Assembly (NCBI GenBank): GCA_030549495.1 | Contig: JAUIRK010000923.1 | Location: forward strand, 62,001-126,000 | DNA: 64,000 nt | Reading direction: 5' to 3' | Source of the DNA: Nectonema munidae | Taxonomy: Eukaryota; Nematomorpha; Nectonematoida; Nectonematidae | Shown here: positions 54,742 to 64,000 of the stretch, piece after piece | How positions within the stretch are numbered: the first letter of the stretch is position 1 | Layout: each line of letters begins with the position of its first letter | Notes under the pieces: generated by a model | The model's database searches: none | The model's input: only the letters and a program-made list of their open reading frames with translations | Told to the model about the DNA's origin: nothing | Program-made: the position numbers and the translations under genes

Positions 54742-55026
54742 TCGGAGATTTTGATTTTCCGAGATTTTGGTTTGGGAAATTTTGGTTCTTAGAGATTTTG
54801 GTAATTGGAAATTTTAATTTCGGAGATTTTGGTTATAGAGATTTTGGTTATCCGAAATTTTAGTTATGGAGATTCGGGTTTCAGAGATTTTAGCTATCGG
54901 AAATGTCCGTTTTCAGAAATTTCGGAGATTTTCGTAATCGAAGATTTTGGTTTCGGAAATTTTGTTTTCGGAGATTTTTTTTTGGAAATTTTGGTTTTAG
55001 CGATTTTGGTTTTGGAAGATTTTGAC
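54742..55026. repeat. Minisatellite, ~17-18-bp unit (GAGATTTTGG)
   Basis: About sixteen diverged copies of GGAGATTTTGGTTTTC-like units. The open frames over it (74 codons plus strand, 62 minus) are by-products of the repeat. Confidence 0.85.
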
Positions 55027-55234
55027 TAGGTATCGTGTATACGGTACAACAAATAAAAATTTTGTAAATTAACTTCATTATTTTGCTTTTCCCTTAATTT
55101 TATGTTACTATTTTGTTATATTTTATTGAATAATGTAAAACTGATTACGCTGATTTTTGACCCATAACACAATTACTTAAGACTTGTGAAAAAAGTTCCC
55201 AATTTAATCATCGGTACCTGTTTTAATACTGCAC

Positions 55235-55612
55235 ACACGTGTGAAAGATTATCGAACACTTGTGATGAATGATGTCTTAGAAGATGCGTTGATTCAAAAA
55301 GATTTAAGATTTTTTATTAGGATGTCAACCCTTTATTAAATCTTTTATCATGATTTTGAAGATAATTAGAGAATCCCGCGAGAAAGAAAGAACTTTTGAG
55401 AAATGCCAAACTTTCGCAGAACTGTTGTGTTTGCTTACTCACCACCCATATCTTTCTAATCCAGTAGTAAGTATTGATGTATCCCTTTCAATTGATCGCA
55501 AGTGAATGTGACCAATAAGAAGTTCTCCTTTTCTCCTCTCTTCTTGAAGACTGAGACATTCATTGAAGCTTTTGAAAAAGCTGGAGCAAATCTAAGAAAA
55601 ACCATAAATTAA
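55235..55612 (+). CDS. Unidentified host gene, last three exons
   Basis: Three exons fit in phase. Exon a (about 55235-55323, left edge unsure) reads RVKDYRTLVMNDVLEDALIQ then KDLRFFIR; donor GTCAAC. A 46-nt intron leads to exon b (55370-55466): ESREKERTFEKCQTFAELLC then LLTHHPYLSNPV; canonical donor GTAAGT. An 83-nt intron with acceptor TTCTTGAAG (AAG type) leads to exon c (55550-55612): TETFIEAFEKAGANLRKTIN and stop. The text is helical and charged with no transposon motif. I do not recognise the family. AATAAA at 55876 could be its poly(A) signal. Upstream exons would lie beyond the minisatellite and repeats. Confidence 0.4.
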
Positions 55613-55639
55613 AAAAAATCGTCATTGAAACTACCAGCG

Positions 55640-56800
55640 TCTTTTTTATTGAAGCACGCCAATTCTTCCCCAAGACAATTCGGCATCTAGAAAACTCAGC
55701 TTCTGGACAATTCACTCAGTGCAGGATATTTTATCAGACTAAATTTGCACAGCAAACAGTCATCCAGTTAATAATTTTGAAAATGGTAATTTTTATAAAT
55801 GTATTTTTAATGAAAAAAAGCAAAAAAAATTACATAAGCTTACTTTTTATATAGAAAAATTAAAAAAAATAGAAAATAAAGTATTTATAAAATTGCATGC
55901 TGCAACATACACCTGGAAAAAGGAAGGTAAAGCATGTAAGAAGGTACTGCAACATGCTAGAAAATGTTAAACTTGAATATTTTCCCTGTTAACCATATCT
56001 CAGTTAGATCAAACTATCCTTTTAGATACTATAAAAGAATATTATTATACTAACCCTAATTTAAGCTATTTCAGCTTTGCAGACGATCTGACAATTAATT
56101 TGCCATTTTTTCCTTCTAAAATAAAATGCATTGAAAAAATTATTCAGAAAGAATTTTTGACTGTGATCAAAAAATGGGATGATATAATCAACAAAAATAA
56201 GTTAAAGTTCATGTTTTTTCAATGAATAATCAGATAAACCTGAAAACAGATAGTTTATTGTTTGAAGTTGTAGACAATATTCAATTGTTAGGTTTAATAA
56301 TAGATAATAAATTAACTTGCAAAAATCATATTTCATGTGTGAATGCAAAGCTTTCTAGAGTGATTGGAATTTTAAAGGCTATTAGAAGTTCACTCCCTCT
56401 CAATCTAAAAAAATTGTTATATAATTTCTTTTTTCTACCATATTTCAATTATTTTATTTTATTATGGGAACATTGTTATCTTTTAACTTAGGAGAAATCT
56501 GATAAAATAAGGCCGTCAGATACATTTACAACGTTAAATATATATGTCATACTAGCAACTTATTTCTTGACTCGAGCATATTAAAAATTTTTGACCTATA
56601 TAAAAATCATTTGGCTATCTTTATATTTAAACTTTTTTTTTACTTTTAATGGTTATCAGTCTAATGTATTTGAGAAAATTTTAGATTTCAATTTCGTTGA
56701 TTGTAAATATGACATGTGCTATAAATATTTAACCATTTTACAGACTGAGATACTACGAGACAATTAAGTTTAAGTTATCAAATTTTTGGAATAGTAATTC
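55640..56800 (+). mobile_element. LINE fragment (Jockey/CR1-like RT), worn
   Basis: SYFSFADDLTINLPFFPSK is the FADD catalytic box of RT, followed by IIQKEFLTVIKKWDDIINKN then VVDNIQLLGLIIDNKLTCKN and LPLNLKKLLYNFFFLPYFNY, the thumb region of non-LTR elements. An open plus-strand stretch at about 55620-55790 (IETTSVFFIEARQFFPKTIR) of unknown origin precedes it and may or may not be part. Confidence 0.65.
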
Positions 56801-57013
56801 ACATTTATTGGAATGCATACATCTGATTATTGGATTGTTTAAAAAGTTGAGGAGTATATTGAAAAATACTCATTTAAATGTGAAACATCTCATTCTTATT
56901 CGTGTTATTTTCCTTAGCAAAGTACATTGTAATTAACTTCTTGTTTTTGAATTCATGGTAATGTAACATATAACATATATTTATAATTTTTCTATCGAGC
57001 TTATAAGTCTTAT

Positions 57014-58500
57014 ACAGTAGTCGAACCTCAATATAACAAAATCCTACGGACTCCAATATTTTTTCGTTATATTGAGACTTCGTTATAGGAAATCTTTATA
57101 TAACGAAATTACAAAGGCTTTTATTTTCGTTAAAATGAGGTTACAATAATTCGAAAAAGTACATGCGCTAAAATCGTTTATTTGTATTATGAAAATGATG
57201 CTATGAAAGTTTATGTATGTGAATGAAAATAATGCGTTATTTTCTTCTGCTTATATGCTTTAGAGTGCAGATTTTCTAGGAACGCGCAAATCGTAATACT
57301 ACTCCAAACAATTTCTGAAAGTAAATCTTCTCTTTTCAACAAATATTGACAAAGTTTAGCTGAAATTGCTTTAGCTTCAGTTAAAGTGAGATTGCTTTTT
57401 CCAGCTTCTTCAGGATTAGTTGAGTCTTCATCTCCAGATTGCTCCTCCCCATAAACATTGGATGACTGATCCAATTCCACTTCCCTTATAATATCATCAT
57501 CACTTCTTTTTTGTTTGAGTTATAACATGTTCATCTATTTAAAGGAACTCGTCAATTTCTTTTTCATTTAAACTATTCTCTAAATAAAGTGTACGCAATG
57601 TTTCTTCAGAGATTCAGAGTTTCTTCTGAATCACATTCTGAATCAAAAACTTGATCGAGCGCAAAATCCACATTTCTTGAAGCAATTGGCAACAATTGAT
57701 GAATCAACAGAGTTCCATGAAGAAACTGATAAATGCTGAGCTTGAAGAATGTTAAGTGAGAAGTTTGGCTTCTCCTCATTTGACAGAAAATATCTGACAA
57801 GGTTTGCTCTGTACTTGGCTTTGAAACATCTAATTATGCCTTGATCCAGAGGCTGAATCAAAGCGGTAGAATTGGCTGATAAATATTCTATTCGAATATT
57901 GGAATAAAGTGGTATATTTTTATGAGCTGTGAAGTTGTCCAATAATAAAACAATTTTTCTCTTCTTTAATTTCATTACATTGTTTAATTTACTTATCCAG
58001 TGACAAAAAATCGAGTTTGTCATCCACGACTTTGAGTTGTTTTCATAATCACAAAGCAAACTTTTCAAACCTTTGAAACAACGTGGTTTTGCATATTTTC
58101 CTATTACTAATGGAGGCATCATGTCTTTTCCAGTCTAATTGCAACAAAACAGTATAGTCAATCTTTCTTTTGAGTGCTTGCCACCAACACATGAATCACC
58201 TTTAAAAGTCAAAGTTTTGTTCGGCATTATTTTATAGAACAAAGCAGTTTCATCAGCGTTGTATATGTTATCTAATGAATACTCTTCTAAAATTTCAACG
58301 ATTTTCTCTTCTTTCCACTTTTCAACATCTTCCAATGGCACACTTTTTCCTTCCCCACATATACGTTTGCAGCAAATATTATATCTTTTGGAAAACGTGC
58401 TAAGCCAACCATTGCTAGCCTTAAAATTTGCTAAATTGAACTTTTCAGCAAAAAACATCAGCAGTCTGGCAAGACCTCCGGGGAGACAACCTGCCATACC
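57014..58500 (-). pseudogene. Tigger (pogo-group) transposon relic
   Basis: The left terminus at 57014 reads CAGTAGTCGAACCTCAATAT after TA, a Tigger-type end. The minus-strand transposase runs from about 58497 to 57211: FAEKFNLANFKASNGWLSTF (CENPB-type DNA binding), NIYNADETALFYKIMPNKTL, GGKHSKERLTILFCCN, MMPPLVIGKYAKPRCFKGL, IVLLLDNFTAHKNI, YLSANSTALIQPLDQGIIRC (DDE core), and the end KAYKQKKITHYF. A stop and a few frameshifts break it. The N-terminal HTH and the other terminal repeat are missing, so the element is truncated near 58500. Confidence 0.9.
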
Positions 58501-58645
58501 TTATTATATATTTAAATGTATAAATCTTAAAATGCTACTTAAAACATACTTAAAATAAAAAATTTCAAAAAATATTTTACATACATATTGAAAGCACCAT
58601 TCCAAAAATTCTACAAAAACTTCAAAACACTTAACTTTTAAATTA

Positions 58646-59577
58646 TCTCATAATCTGTACGGTTGGACGCGGCTAGACAACTTGAGTGACATCTCCAACC
58701 TGTATACTACGATGATTCATCTCTAACCTGTATACTACGATGGTTTCTATTCCATGTACAAATAACTAGGGAGACAATGTTCAACCTTATGTTCATATTT
58801 TGCTAGATGTAAGATATTTGATATATCTCATTCGGGGAGACTTTTCGATATATCGATTTTAGATACCAATAACATTTTTTTATTTTTTTTTAGATGAGAC
58901 TTTTAGTTTCCTAAATGTATGATTTGATAAAAATGATTAAAGAGACAAAATTTATCTATCTATTCTAAGATTTTTTAAAGAATATTTTTCGATTCTTTGA
59001 TTACAGAATTTTATATTGATTATTATTTGACAAATATATTATTTAATATCGTGCAAATTGTAAAAATATAGATAATAACTTTTGTAACATCGCATGAGGT
59101 TTATAAAATCTTACATATAGCAAAATATGAACAGAAAGTTTCATAGTTTTTGATTTTTTAGAGAATATTTTTCGATTCTTTGATTATAGAATTTTATTTT
59201 GATTTTTTGAGAGATATATTATTTAATATCGTGAAAAAATTGCAAAAATATAGGTAATAATTTATCTAACATCCTCTCCCCGAATGAGGTATATCAAATC
59301 TTACATTTAACAAAATATGAACTGAAAGGTTTGAGATGAATCATCGCGGTATACAGGTTGGAGATGAACCATCGTAGTATACAGGTATATAGGCAATAAC
59401 TTATGTAGCATCGTCTCCCCGAATGAGGTATATCAAATCTTACATCTAGCAAAATGTGAACAGAAAGTTGAACATATATCCCTAGTCATTTGTACATGGA
59501 ATAGAAACCATCGTAGTATGCAGGTTGGAGTCGACACTCAAGTTGTCTAACCGCGTTCAACCGTACAGGTTATGAGA
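58646..59577. repeat. Element with ~190-bp inverted arms and internal repeats
   Basis: TCTCATAATCTGTACGGTTG at the left is mirrored by AACCGTACAGGTTATGAGA at the right. The arms stay complementary for about 150-190 bp (CAACCTGTATACTACGATG, GCTAGATGTAAGAT and their inverses). Between them are two ~190-bp direct repeats beginning near 58965 and 59156 (AGAATATTTTTCGATTCTTT). No coding frame. Class unknown; no clear target duplication. Confidence 0.8.
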
Positions 59578-59589
59578 ATCTATATATTC

Positions 59590-60289
59590 TTTATATCATT
59601 AATATTTATTATGCTTATATAAGCACTAGTACGAAGTATTTGTTATAAACTTTGAATATAAACTATTTTTATATTTACGAAGTTTTGTGAAACTTCAGAT
59701 AAGAGGCCTTTTGAAGTCTCCCACTTTTTTTCGTGCCTGCTACATTACGTGCTTATTACTTTTGATAAAATATGAACTATTGTTTAAAATTTTATTTTAC
59801 TCATTTTATGATTTAGTATTCCTTTTTTATATCTGTAGTAGGATGTATTTACATTACTTACTTGCTATTGTTCCAAAGTGACGTTGGTTGAAACATCCAT
59901 TGTGCGTATTATACTCGTTTTTTTTTTAATTTCTCCTAAATAAATGAATAAATTCTCTTCTTCATTTTAAATTTATTTCAAATAGGAAAAATATATCTTT
60001 TTGCTAACTTGGTAAGACCCCCGCTCAATATTGCTCATAAATATTCAAAGTTGGCATAATACATCAAAAAATTCGTCATAAATCGTTAAAAGAAATTGGC
60101 ACATAAAAAATTCTATTAATGTATTCAGGACTATAATTTTTACGTTAATAATAATTCCTGAAATTTTTGCAATATTTGAATTTCCGCAAATGATGCAACT
60201 GCCGTGAATTTGAGAAATGATTATTATGGCGCGAAATTTGAAAAATCACAGCACTAAATGTGAATATATAAATGGAAAAAATTCGTGAT
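59590..60289. other. Gap, nothing recognised
   Basis: AT-rich, without repeats or exons I can support. The end of the transglutaminase-like gene may lie here or further left. Confidence 0.4.
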
Positions 60290-60424
60290 TTACTTGTTGA
60301 ATTTCAAATTCCTTGTTTTGCTTCCCTGTGTTCGCCAATGGATGTTGGAGAGGTATGACGGTAGACTATTTTTCAAGAATAATGCCAAGCGAATTTCATC
60401 TCCTCCCTCATTTTCTGATAGCTC
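60290..60424 (-). CDS. Transglutaminase-like exon F (second beta-barrel start)
   Basis: Acceptor AACTGTTTCAG, phase 0. ELSENEGGDEIRLALFLKNS then LPSYLSNIHWRTQGSK. It reads to a stop at 60290, but a donor GTAAAT at 60293 would end it in phase 2; since family members go on for about 60 more residues, splicing onward is more likely. Confidence 0.55.
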   Translation of the reverse strand, partial: ELSENEGGDEIRLALFLKNSLPSYLSNIHWRTQGSKTRNLKFNK

Positions 60425-62367
60425 CTGAAACAGTTACTTCTTATACTAAGCTATAATTGAGTATATATATATGTATATGTATGGATTACTCCCTTTTTTT
60501 GGTTTCCAGAGTTGCTGAGAGGTATAAAGAACTAATTTTAAATGGAACAAATTTATTTGTTAAAAACTCGAACCCTTCAAAAGAAAAAAATTCTATTTTA
60601 AATCATAGAAAAATTATAATCATATGAAGGTGAAGGTATCGTGGTAGGGTTTTCATTGAAAAGGCACAATTGCACCATTGTATCGAACTATGAGTGAAGT
60701 AGGCTTGATGCCGTATCGAAGCCAAGACCTTGAGTTAAGGAATCCAGCATCTAACCAACTCTACTCAGTAATATCTTTGAATATAAGTCGGACGTTGTTC
60801 AAAATCGCCTTATAAAAATTCCCCTTCAAAAATCATTTCCTTTTATAAACGCCAACATTTTCATGTCAAATATAGCTATCTTAAAGTCAAAGAAACGTAC
60901 ATATAAAAAAGTTTTAAATTGTTGCAAATCCTTTGGGATCCTAATTTTAATGTAAATCTCAATAAAATTTAAAAATGATTTTTACCTCAGGAAAACCACA
61001 GAAACTTACACTAAAGATTTCTATACGCATATTTTATACGCCCGCCCATATGATGAATTTTTATTCGATGAATGAAAGTTAAAGTATTTTTTAAACACAT
61101 CCAAATATATATTTTAAAATAATGCTCGTAATTCAACGATCTTTCATGAGTTCAATGACGAAATTTTTCTCTTCTGTGAAAAGTTGGAAGATTTTCAACT
61201 ACGTAAGAAAATATAAAATAACAAAATACTTTATTTAATTGTATTATACATATATACAAAATTCTCAATATTCAATAATAATTCTGAACTAAATAATCTT
61301 TGACAACCAACAAGTATTTGAATACCCTCTGCGATACTATTACATATTTGAATGTGAGAGTGTGGAGGATGGGGGAACATGCAAGAACCTACAGTTTTAT
61401 ATTCAAATGCGTGTTATAATAATTTTTAAAAGTTTACTTCAAAGATAATTCTTCAATAATCATCAATAAAAAAAATGTTCTCACGCTTATAGATATTTCA
61501 GGCTTGGAAACTTTGATTTCTTTGAGGAAAATGCGGACGCCATGTCCATTTTTGTCGAAAGTGCTGACTTTGATCAGTATGGACGTCATTCTGTTCGTAT
61601 ACTCCATGTAATCGTGCATGTCAACTTTGAATTCGATTCCACTCTCTGAATAAAACATCAATTAGCATTTAACTTTCAGGCAATGATAAAGTCGTGGAAG
61701 AAGAATACTGGCTTCGCCTCTATTGTACACGCGCTGCTTGATCAAGCCACTCTTTTGCTTCATGGGAACATCATATCCAACACACTCCACCTTAAGAATG
61801 GCGAAATCGCCCTTTCTCTCCTTCGCTTCTTCGCTCATTTCAATGGATACTTGGAAAGGCGCGCCCACTATCAGCTGAAATGTGCATTCAAAGAAGCAGG
61901 ATAAAAATTTACATTTAAACATTTGAGGGGCAAGGGGCCACGCCAAAATTAATTTTAAGGAGGGGATGAGGGTTAAATAAATGTCCAGTTAGATCTATAA
62001 TAAATGTCAAGAAAGGTTCCTTAACGCACCAAGTTACAAAGTGTGGCCCATGTGAGAATTTCGTTTGAAGCAACGCTCCTCTTTCATCTGCGCTAACGAC
62101 ATATTTTAAGGATACTTGAAAAAAAATGAAATTTAGTTTGCAATCTCATCAAAGCATAAAAAATTTTTTTCTCATTTAAATAAAAGTAAAAAAAGTTACT
62201 TACGCGAGAATAAAAAGAGGCTTGATATTTAGCAAAAAAGTCGTTTTTATTTCATTGGCAAACTTGAGATTGATGCGATGGACATTGCATTTCTTATTAC
62301 CCATAGGATGCATACAATATATCTCATTATTGAAAAACATCATAGAATTAAATCCTTTGGGATTAGT
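60290..62367 (-). CDS. Transglutaminase-like gene, C-terminal exons
   Basis: Transglutaminases crosslink proteins through Gln-Lys isopeptide bonds. Five exons on the minus strand fit in phase. Going downstream: exon C has EIYCMHPMGNKKCNV and INLKFANEIKTTFLL (compare TG TYCCGPVPV and FVFAEVNADV); exon D has ADERGALLQTKFSHG (TG EEERLALETALMYG); exon A has LIVGAPFQVSIEM and AILKVECVGYDVPM (first beta-barrel); exon B has VDMHDYMEYTNRMTSILIKV and KEIKVSKPEISIS (TG EKYRDCLTESNLIKV, LENPEIKIRI); exon F has IRLALFLKNSLPSYLSNI (TG LVAEVSLQNPLPVALEGC). This is the end of the catalytic domain and the two beta-barrels. The active-site Cys region was not seen and should lie upstream. The left end is unresolved. 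Identification is by recalled sequence and moderate. Confidence 0.6.
61485..61645 (-). CDS. Transglutaminase-like exon B
   Basis: Acceptor TTTTATTCAG, donor GTGAGA; 161 nt, phase 1 to 0. SGIEFKVDMHDYMEYTNRMT then LKEIKVSKPEISIS, the best family match in the gene. Confidence 0.65.
61709..61874 (-). CDS. Transglutaminase-like exon A (first beta-barrel)
   Basis: Acceptor GCACATTTCAG, donor GTATTC; 166 nt, phase 0 to 1. The donor was chosen because it yields a 63-nt intron of the usual short size and joins exon B in phase; reading on gives a stop. Confidence 0.62.
62038..62092 (-). CDS. Transglutaminase-like exon D
   Basis: Acceptor TGTCGTTAG chosen for phase (2 in); donor GTAACT, phase 0 out. 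ADERGALLQTKFSHGPHF. An upstream AAG acceptor (TTTTTTTTCAAG) would add LKYVVS, which also looks family-like, but breaks phase with exon C. Confidence 0.42.
62204..62367 (-). CDS. Transglutaminase-like exon C
   Basis: Acceptor GTTACTTAG, canonical donor GTAAGT; 164 nt, phase 0 to 2. TNPKGFNSMMFFNNEIYCMH then PMGNKKCNVHRINLKFANEI. Confidence 0.5.
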
Positions 62368-63259
62368 CTAAGTAACATCGATGTCCCAATGAGCTTTGAG
62401 GAGTTGGAGAGAAACCATGCGACTCAAAACTCTGATTGCAAGTACATAAAAAATCTAACAAGGTATCCAAATACTTAAAAATTTTAAATATTCAAAGCCA
62501 ATATTTACTTCCAGCTTCACCTAATAAAAAGAAACTCCATATGTTAGAAAAATTGCACTCCTTTTTTTCATTATTTAAAAAGAGTTTTTTTTAAAACCAA
62601 AAAAATTTTGACTTCAACACCGACTCTATCTACTAATTTTATTAGATATCGATTTTTGACTCTGATGCAAAGTCATATTGCTTTAGAATCTGTGAATTCA
62701 CCAACTCCAAGCTTCGCTTTTTCTAGTCCTAAGAAAACGAATTTGTCTGCGTTGAACGCATAAAAATTTCCTGAAAGCGAAATGCTTCAAATTTCTTTTT
62801 AAAAATAATATTTCTAATATTTCTTCTTAAATTGATACTTTTCTTTTTTTTGTAAAATGTATCTAAATTATAGATTGCGATTTTTTATAGCTGTAAAATT
62901 TCCTATTTTAACAATAACATTGCATATTTGGATAGTAAATTTTGGCATAGTAATGGGATAACGGAAGCACGTCAATCCGACCTCTGGTCAATTCGGCATA
63001 TAAAAAGATTATATTAATATTGGCTTGAGGCCGAATTTTCCAAAGGTCGAATTGCTTCCAGACCGATTTGTCCAAAAACTGAAATAAAAACTTGGAAGAA
63101 GGGAAAAAGATTGTGCAAAATCTTAAATGAGAAGACACATCTTTGCTAATTGAAAGAGAAGAAGTTAGTAATAAGTGAATTCTGGGAGAGTGTTTTGCTT
63201 CATATTATGCTAATCTTGAAGATGATTAAGATTACCGAATTGTATAAAAATGCGATTAT

Positions 63260-63300
63260 AAAGATGATGCGAAGAAAAGCGAAGAAAAGCGAAGAAAAGC
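63260..63300. repeat. Short tandem repeat, 11-bp GAAGAAAAGCG unit
   Basis: Four near-perfect copies of GAAGAAAAGCG. Confidence 0.8.
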
Positions 63301-63595
63301 GAAATTATTATTATAAACATATAAAAAATAGGAGTATTTATCTGCATATATGTGATTTCATCCAAGATTAACAACCAACAACAGATGAGCGAGGCAAAGA
63401 TGACAACAAGATACGCTTTAATATTGAGCAAAGATGTCAATGACCCCACAAATGAAAATCATCTGCTTATATAAGAAAGCAGGCGATTAGCAATTGCAAG
63501 TTGGAGGAGATTTTGAGGTTAGGCGCGCCAGAATCAGGAGCAGACAAAGTTCCGAATTTTAAGCGTTTAGATAAATGAGAGCTTGCGGAACTTAC

Positions 63596-63726
63596 GTTTT
63601 CTTTGCTTTCGATGCGGAGAAATGGAACGCTTTCTTGGGGGCTTGAGTCGTGTTGTGCTCTGATTCCAGAACGCAGCTTGTCCATGATGTTGTTCATAAC
63701 TTTCCTGAATGTGAACGGATTTGACT
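63596..63726 (-). CDS. Probable host exon, possibly of the same gene
   Basis: Acceptor TTTTGTTAG, canonical donor GTAAGT; 131 nt, phase 1 to 0, which matches exon C. SNPFTFRKVMNNIMDKLRSG then IRAQHDSSPQESVPFLRIES. It does not look like the transglutaminase catalytic domain, so membership is open. A second frame (VKSVHIQESYEQHHGQAAF) is also open. Confidence 0.4.
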
Positions 63727-63935
63727 CTAACAAAATAAGAAATACATATATTTCCTTCGATATATTCAACACACTGCATGAAAACTACTATTTCTAAGGT
63801 ATTTAATATATACCACTTTCACTTCTAAATTATCTTTTTTAAATTCTAAACGTTCTTTCTAAAATACAAAATGAAATTTTTAAAAACTTTAGGAGTTAAA
63901 AAAGACAAATCAGAATTTAAAAAGGACTACACTAG

Positions 63936-63957
63936 TCCCCCCCCCCCCCCCCCCCCC
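63936..63957. repeat. Poly-C run at the right edge of the window
   Basis: About 20 consecutive C bases. Similar G or C runs occur inside the hAT MITEs (15880, 16113) and the TTAA satellite elements (41180, 51580), so this may be the edge of another such element. Confidence 0.5.
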
Positions 63958-64000
63958 TTAATACACGACCACTGGGAAGATGACCAACCCCCCGTGAATT

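Noticed and set aside
54805-55078. Open frames of 74 and 62 codons over the GAGATTTTGG repeat
   Set aside because: They follow from the repeat unit and have no coding character.
61133-61198. Possible terminal exon LKIFQLFTEEKNFVIELMKD after exon B, minus strand
   Set aside because: It fits phase, but the exon at 60290-60424 fits equally and continues the transglutaminase beta-barrel match, so this one is probably chance or a minor form.
61434-61946. Reading the minus-strand exons as seipin (BSCL2)
   Set aside because: The GxPF and following strands look similar, but the spacing and the PEISIS end fit transglutaminase better, and no flanking membrane spans belong to the same frame.
62278-62478. 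Plus-strand 66-codon frame with protein-like text (SFEELERNHATQNSDCK)
   Set aside because: It overlaps the transglutaminase-like exon C on the other strand, has no splice signals, and no family was recognised.
63000-63080. Possible exon FLDKSVWKQFDLWKIRPQAN on the minus strand
   Set aside because: There is an acceptor (TTTATTTCAG), but no donor in a fitting phase; nearby text is repetitive (ATTCGGCC, GGTCGAATTG) and looks like a worn repeat.
63361-63449. Membrane-like stretch NIKAYLVVIFASLICCWLL on the minus strand
   Set aside because: No usable acceptor exists before an in-frame stop and it joins no neighbouring exon in phase.
1-64000. CRISPR arrays, tRNA, rRNA, riboswitches, operons
   Set aside because: None seen. 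The DNA is eukaryotic, and the tandem arrays here lack regular unique spacers.

Overview
The window is AT-rich animal DNA. Split genes with GT-AG introns, AATAAA poly(A) signals and families found across animals (ZMYND11, TMEM50, CHCHD7, transglutaminase) point to an invertebrate with fast-evolving proteins. I cannot name the species; the density of Tc1/mariner, pogo, hAT, piggyBac and RTE-like elements would suit, for example, a parasitic crustacean or another derived lineage. Intron sizes are bimodal: several of 47-82 nt, others of 1-6 kb that hold the mobile DNA.

Layout. (1) 1306-26853, plus strand: a ZMYND11-like chromatin reader, read exon by exon from the start of the bromodomain through PWWP, coiled coil and MYND finger to a C-terminal extension and poly(A) signal; its PHD end lies left of the window. 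The introns hold a LINE piece, hAT MITEs (one nested inside another), Tc1/mariner and pogo relics, a worn Ty3/gypsy gag-region fossil and small TTAA-flanked MITEs. (2) 26854-28486: convergent gap with a piggyBac-type satellite element and a ~36-bp minisatellite. (3) 33835-28487, minus strand: a complete four-exon TMEM50A/B gene (158 aa) with an antisense LINE in intron 1. (4) 33836-45930: repeats, an unclassified 'CRHH' transposase-like gene (37.77-40.07 kb), a possible host terminal exon (40561-40744), a satellite-bearing TTAA element and a ZBED/SCAND3-type hAT relic. (5) 45940-46932, plus strand: the last two exons of CHCHD7. (6) 48007-51631: a 3.6-kb TTAA-bounded element made largely of two tandem arrays; then a piggyBac remnant and a Ty3/gypsy fossil. 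(7) 55235-55612, plus strand: three phase-consistent exons of an unidentified gene, then a LINE RT piece, a Tigger relic (57.0-58.5 kb) and a long-inverted-repeat element (58.6-59.6 kb). (8) 62367-60290, minus strand: exons of the C-terminal part of a transglutaminase-like gene; a further possible exon lies at 63596-63726.

The host genes do not form an operon or shared pathway: chromatin reader, small membrane protein, mitochondrial intermembrane-space protein and protein-crosslinking enzyme. The most notable non-gene signals are the TTAA-bounded elements carrying internal satellites, a family of ~137-bp TTAA MITEs with a repeated TCGTCTGC motif, the CRHH transposase-like gene, and repeated use of AAG 3' splice sites.
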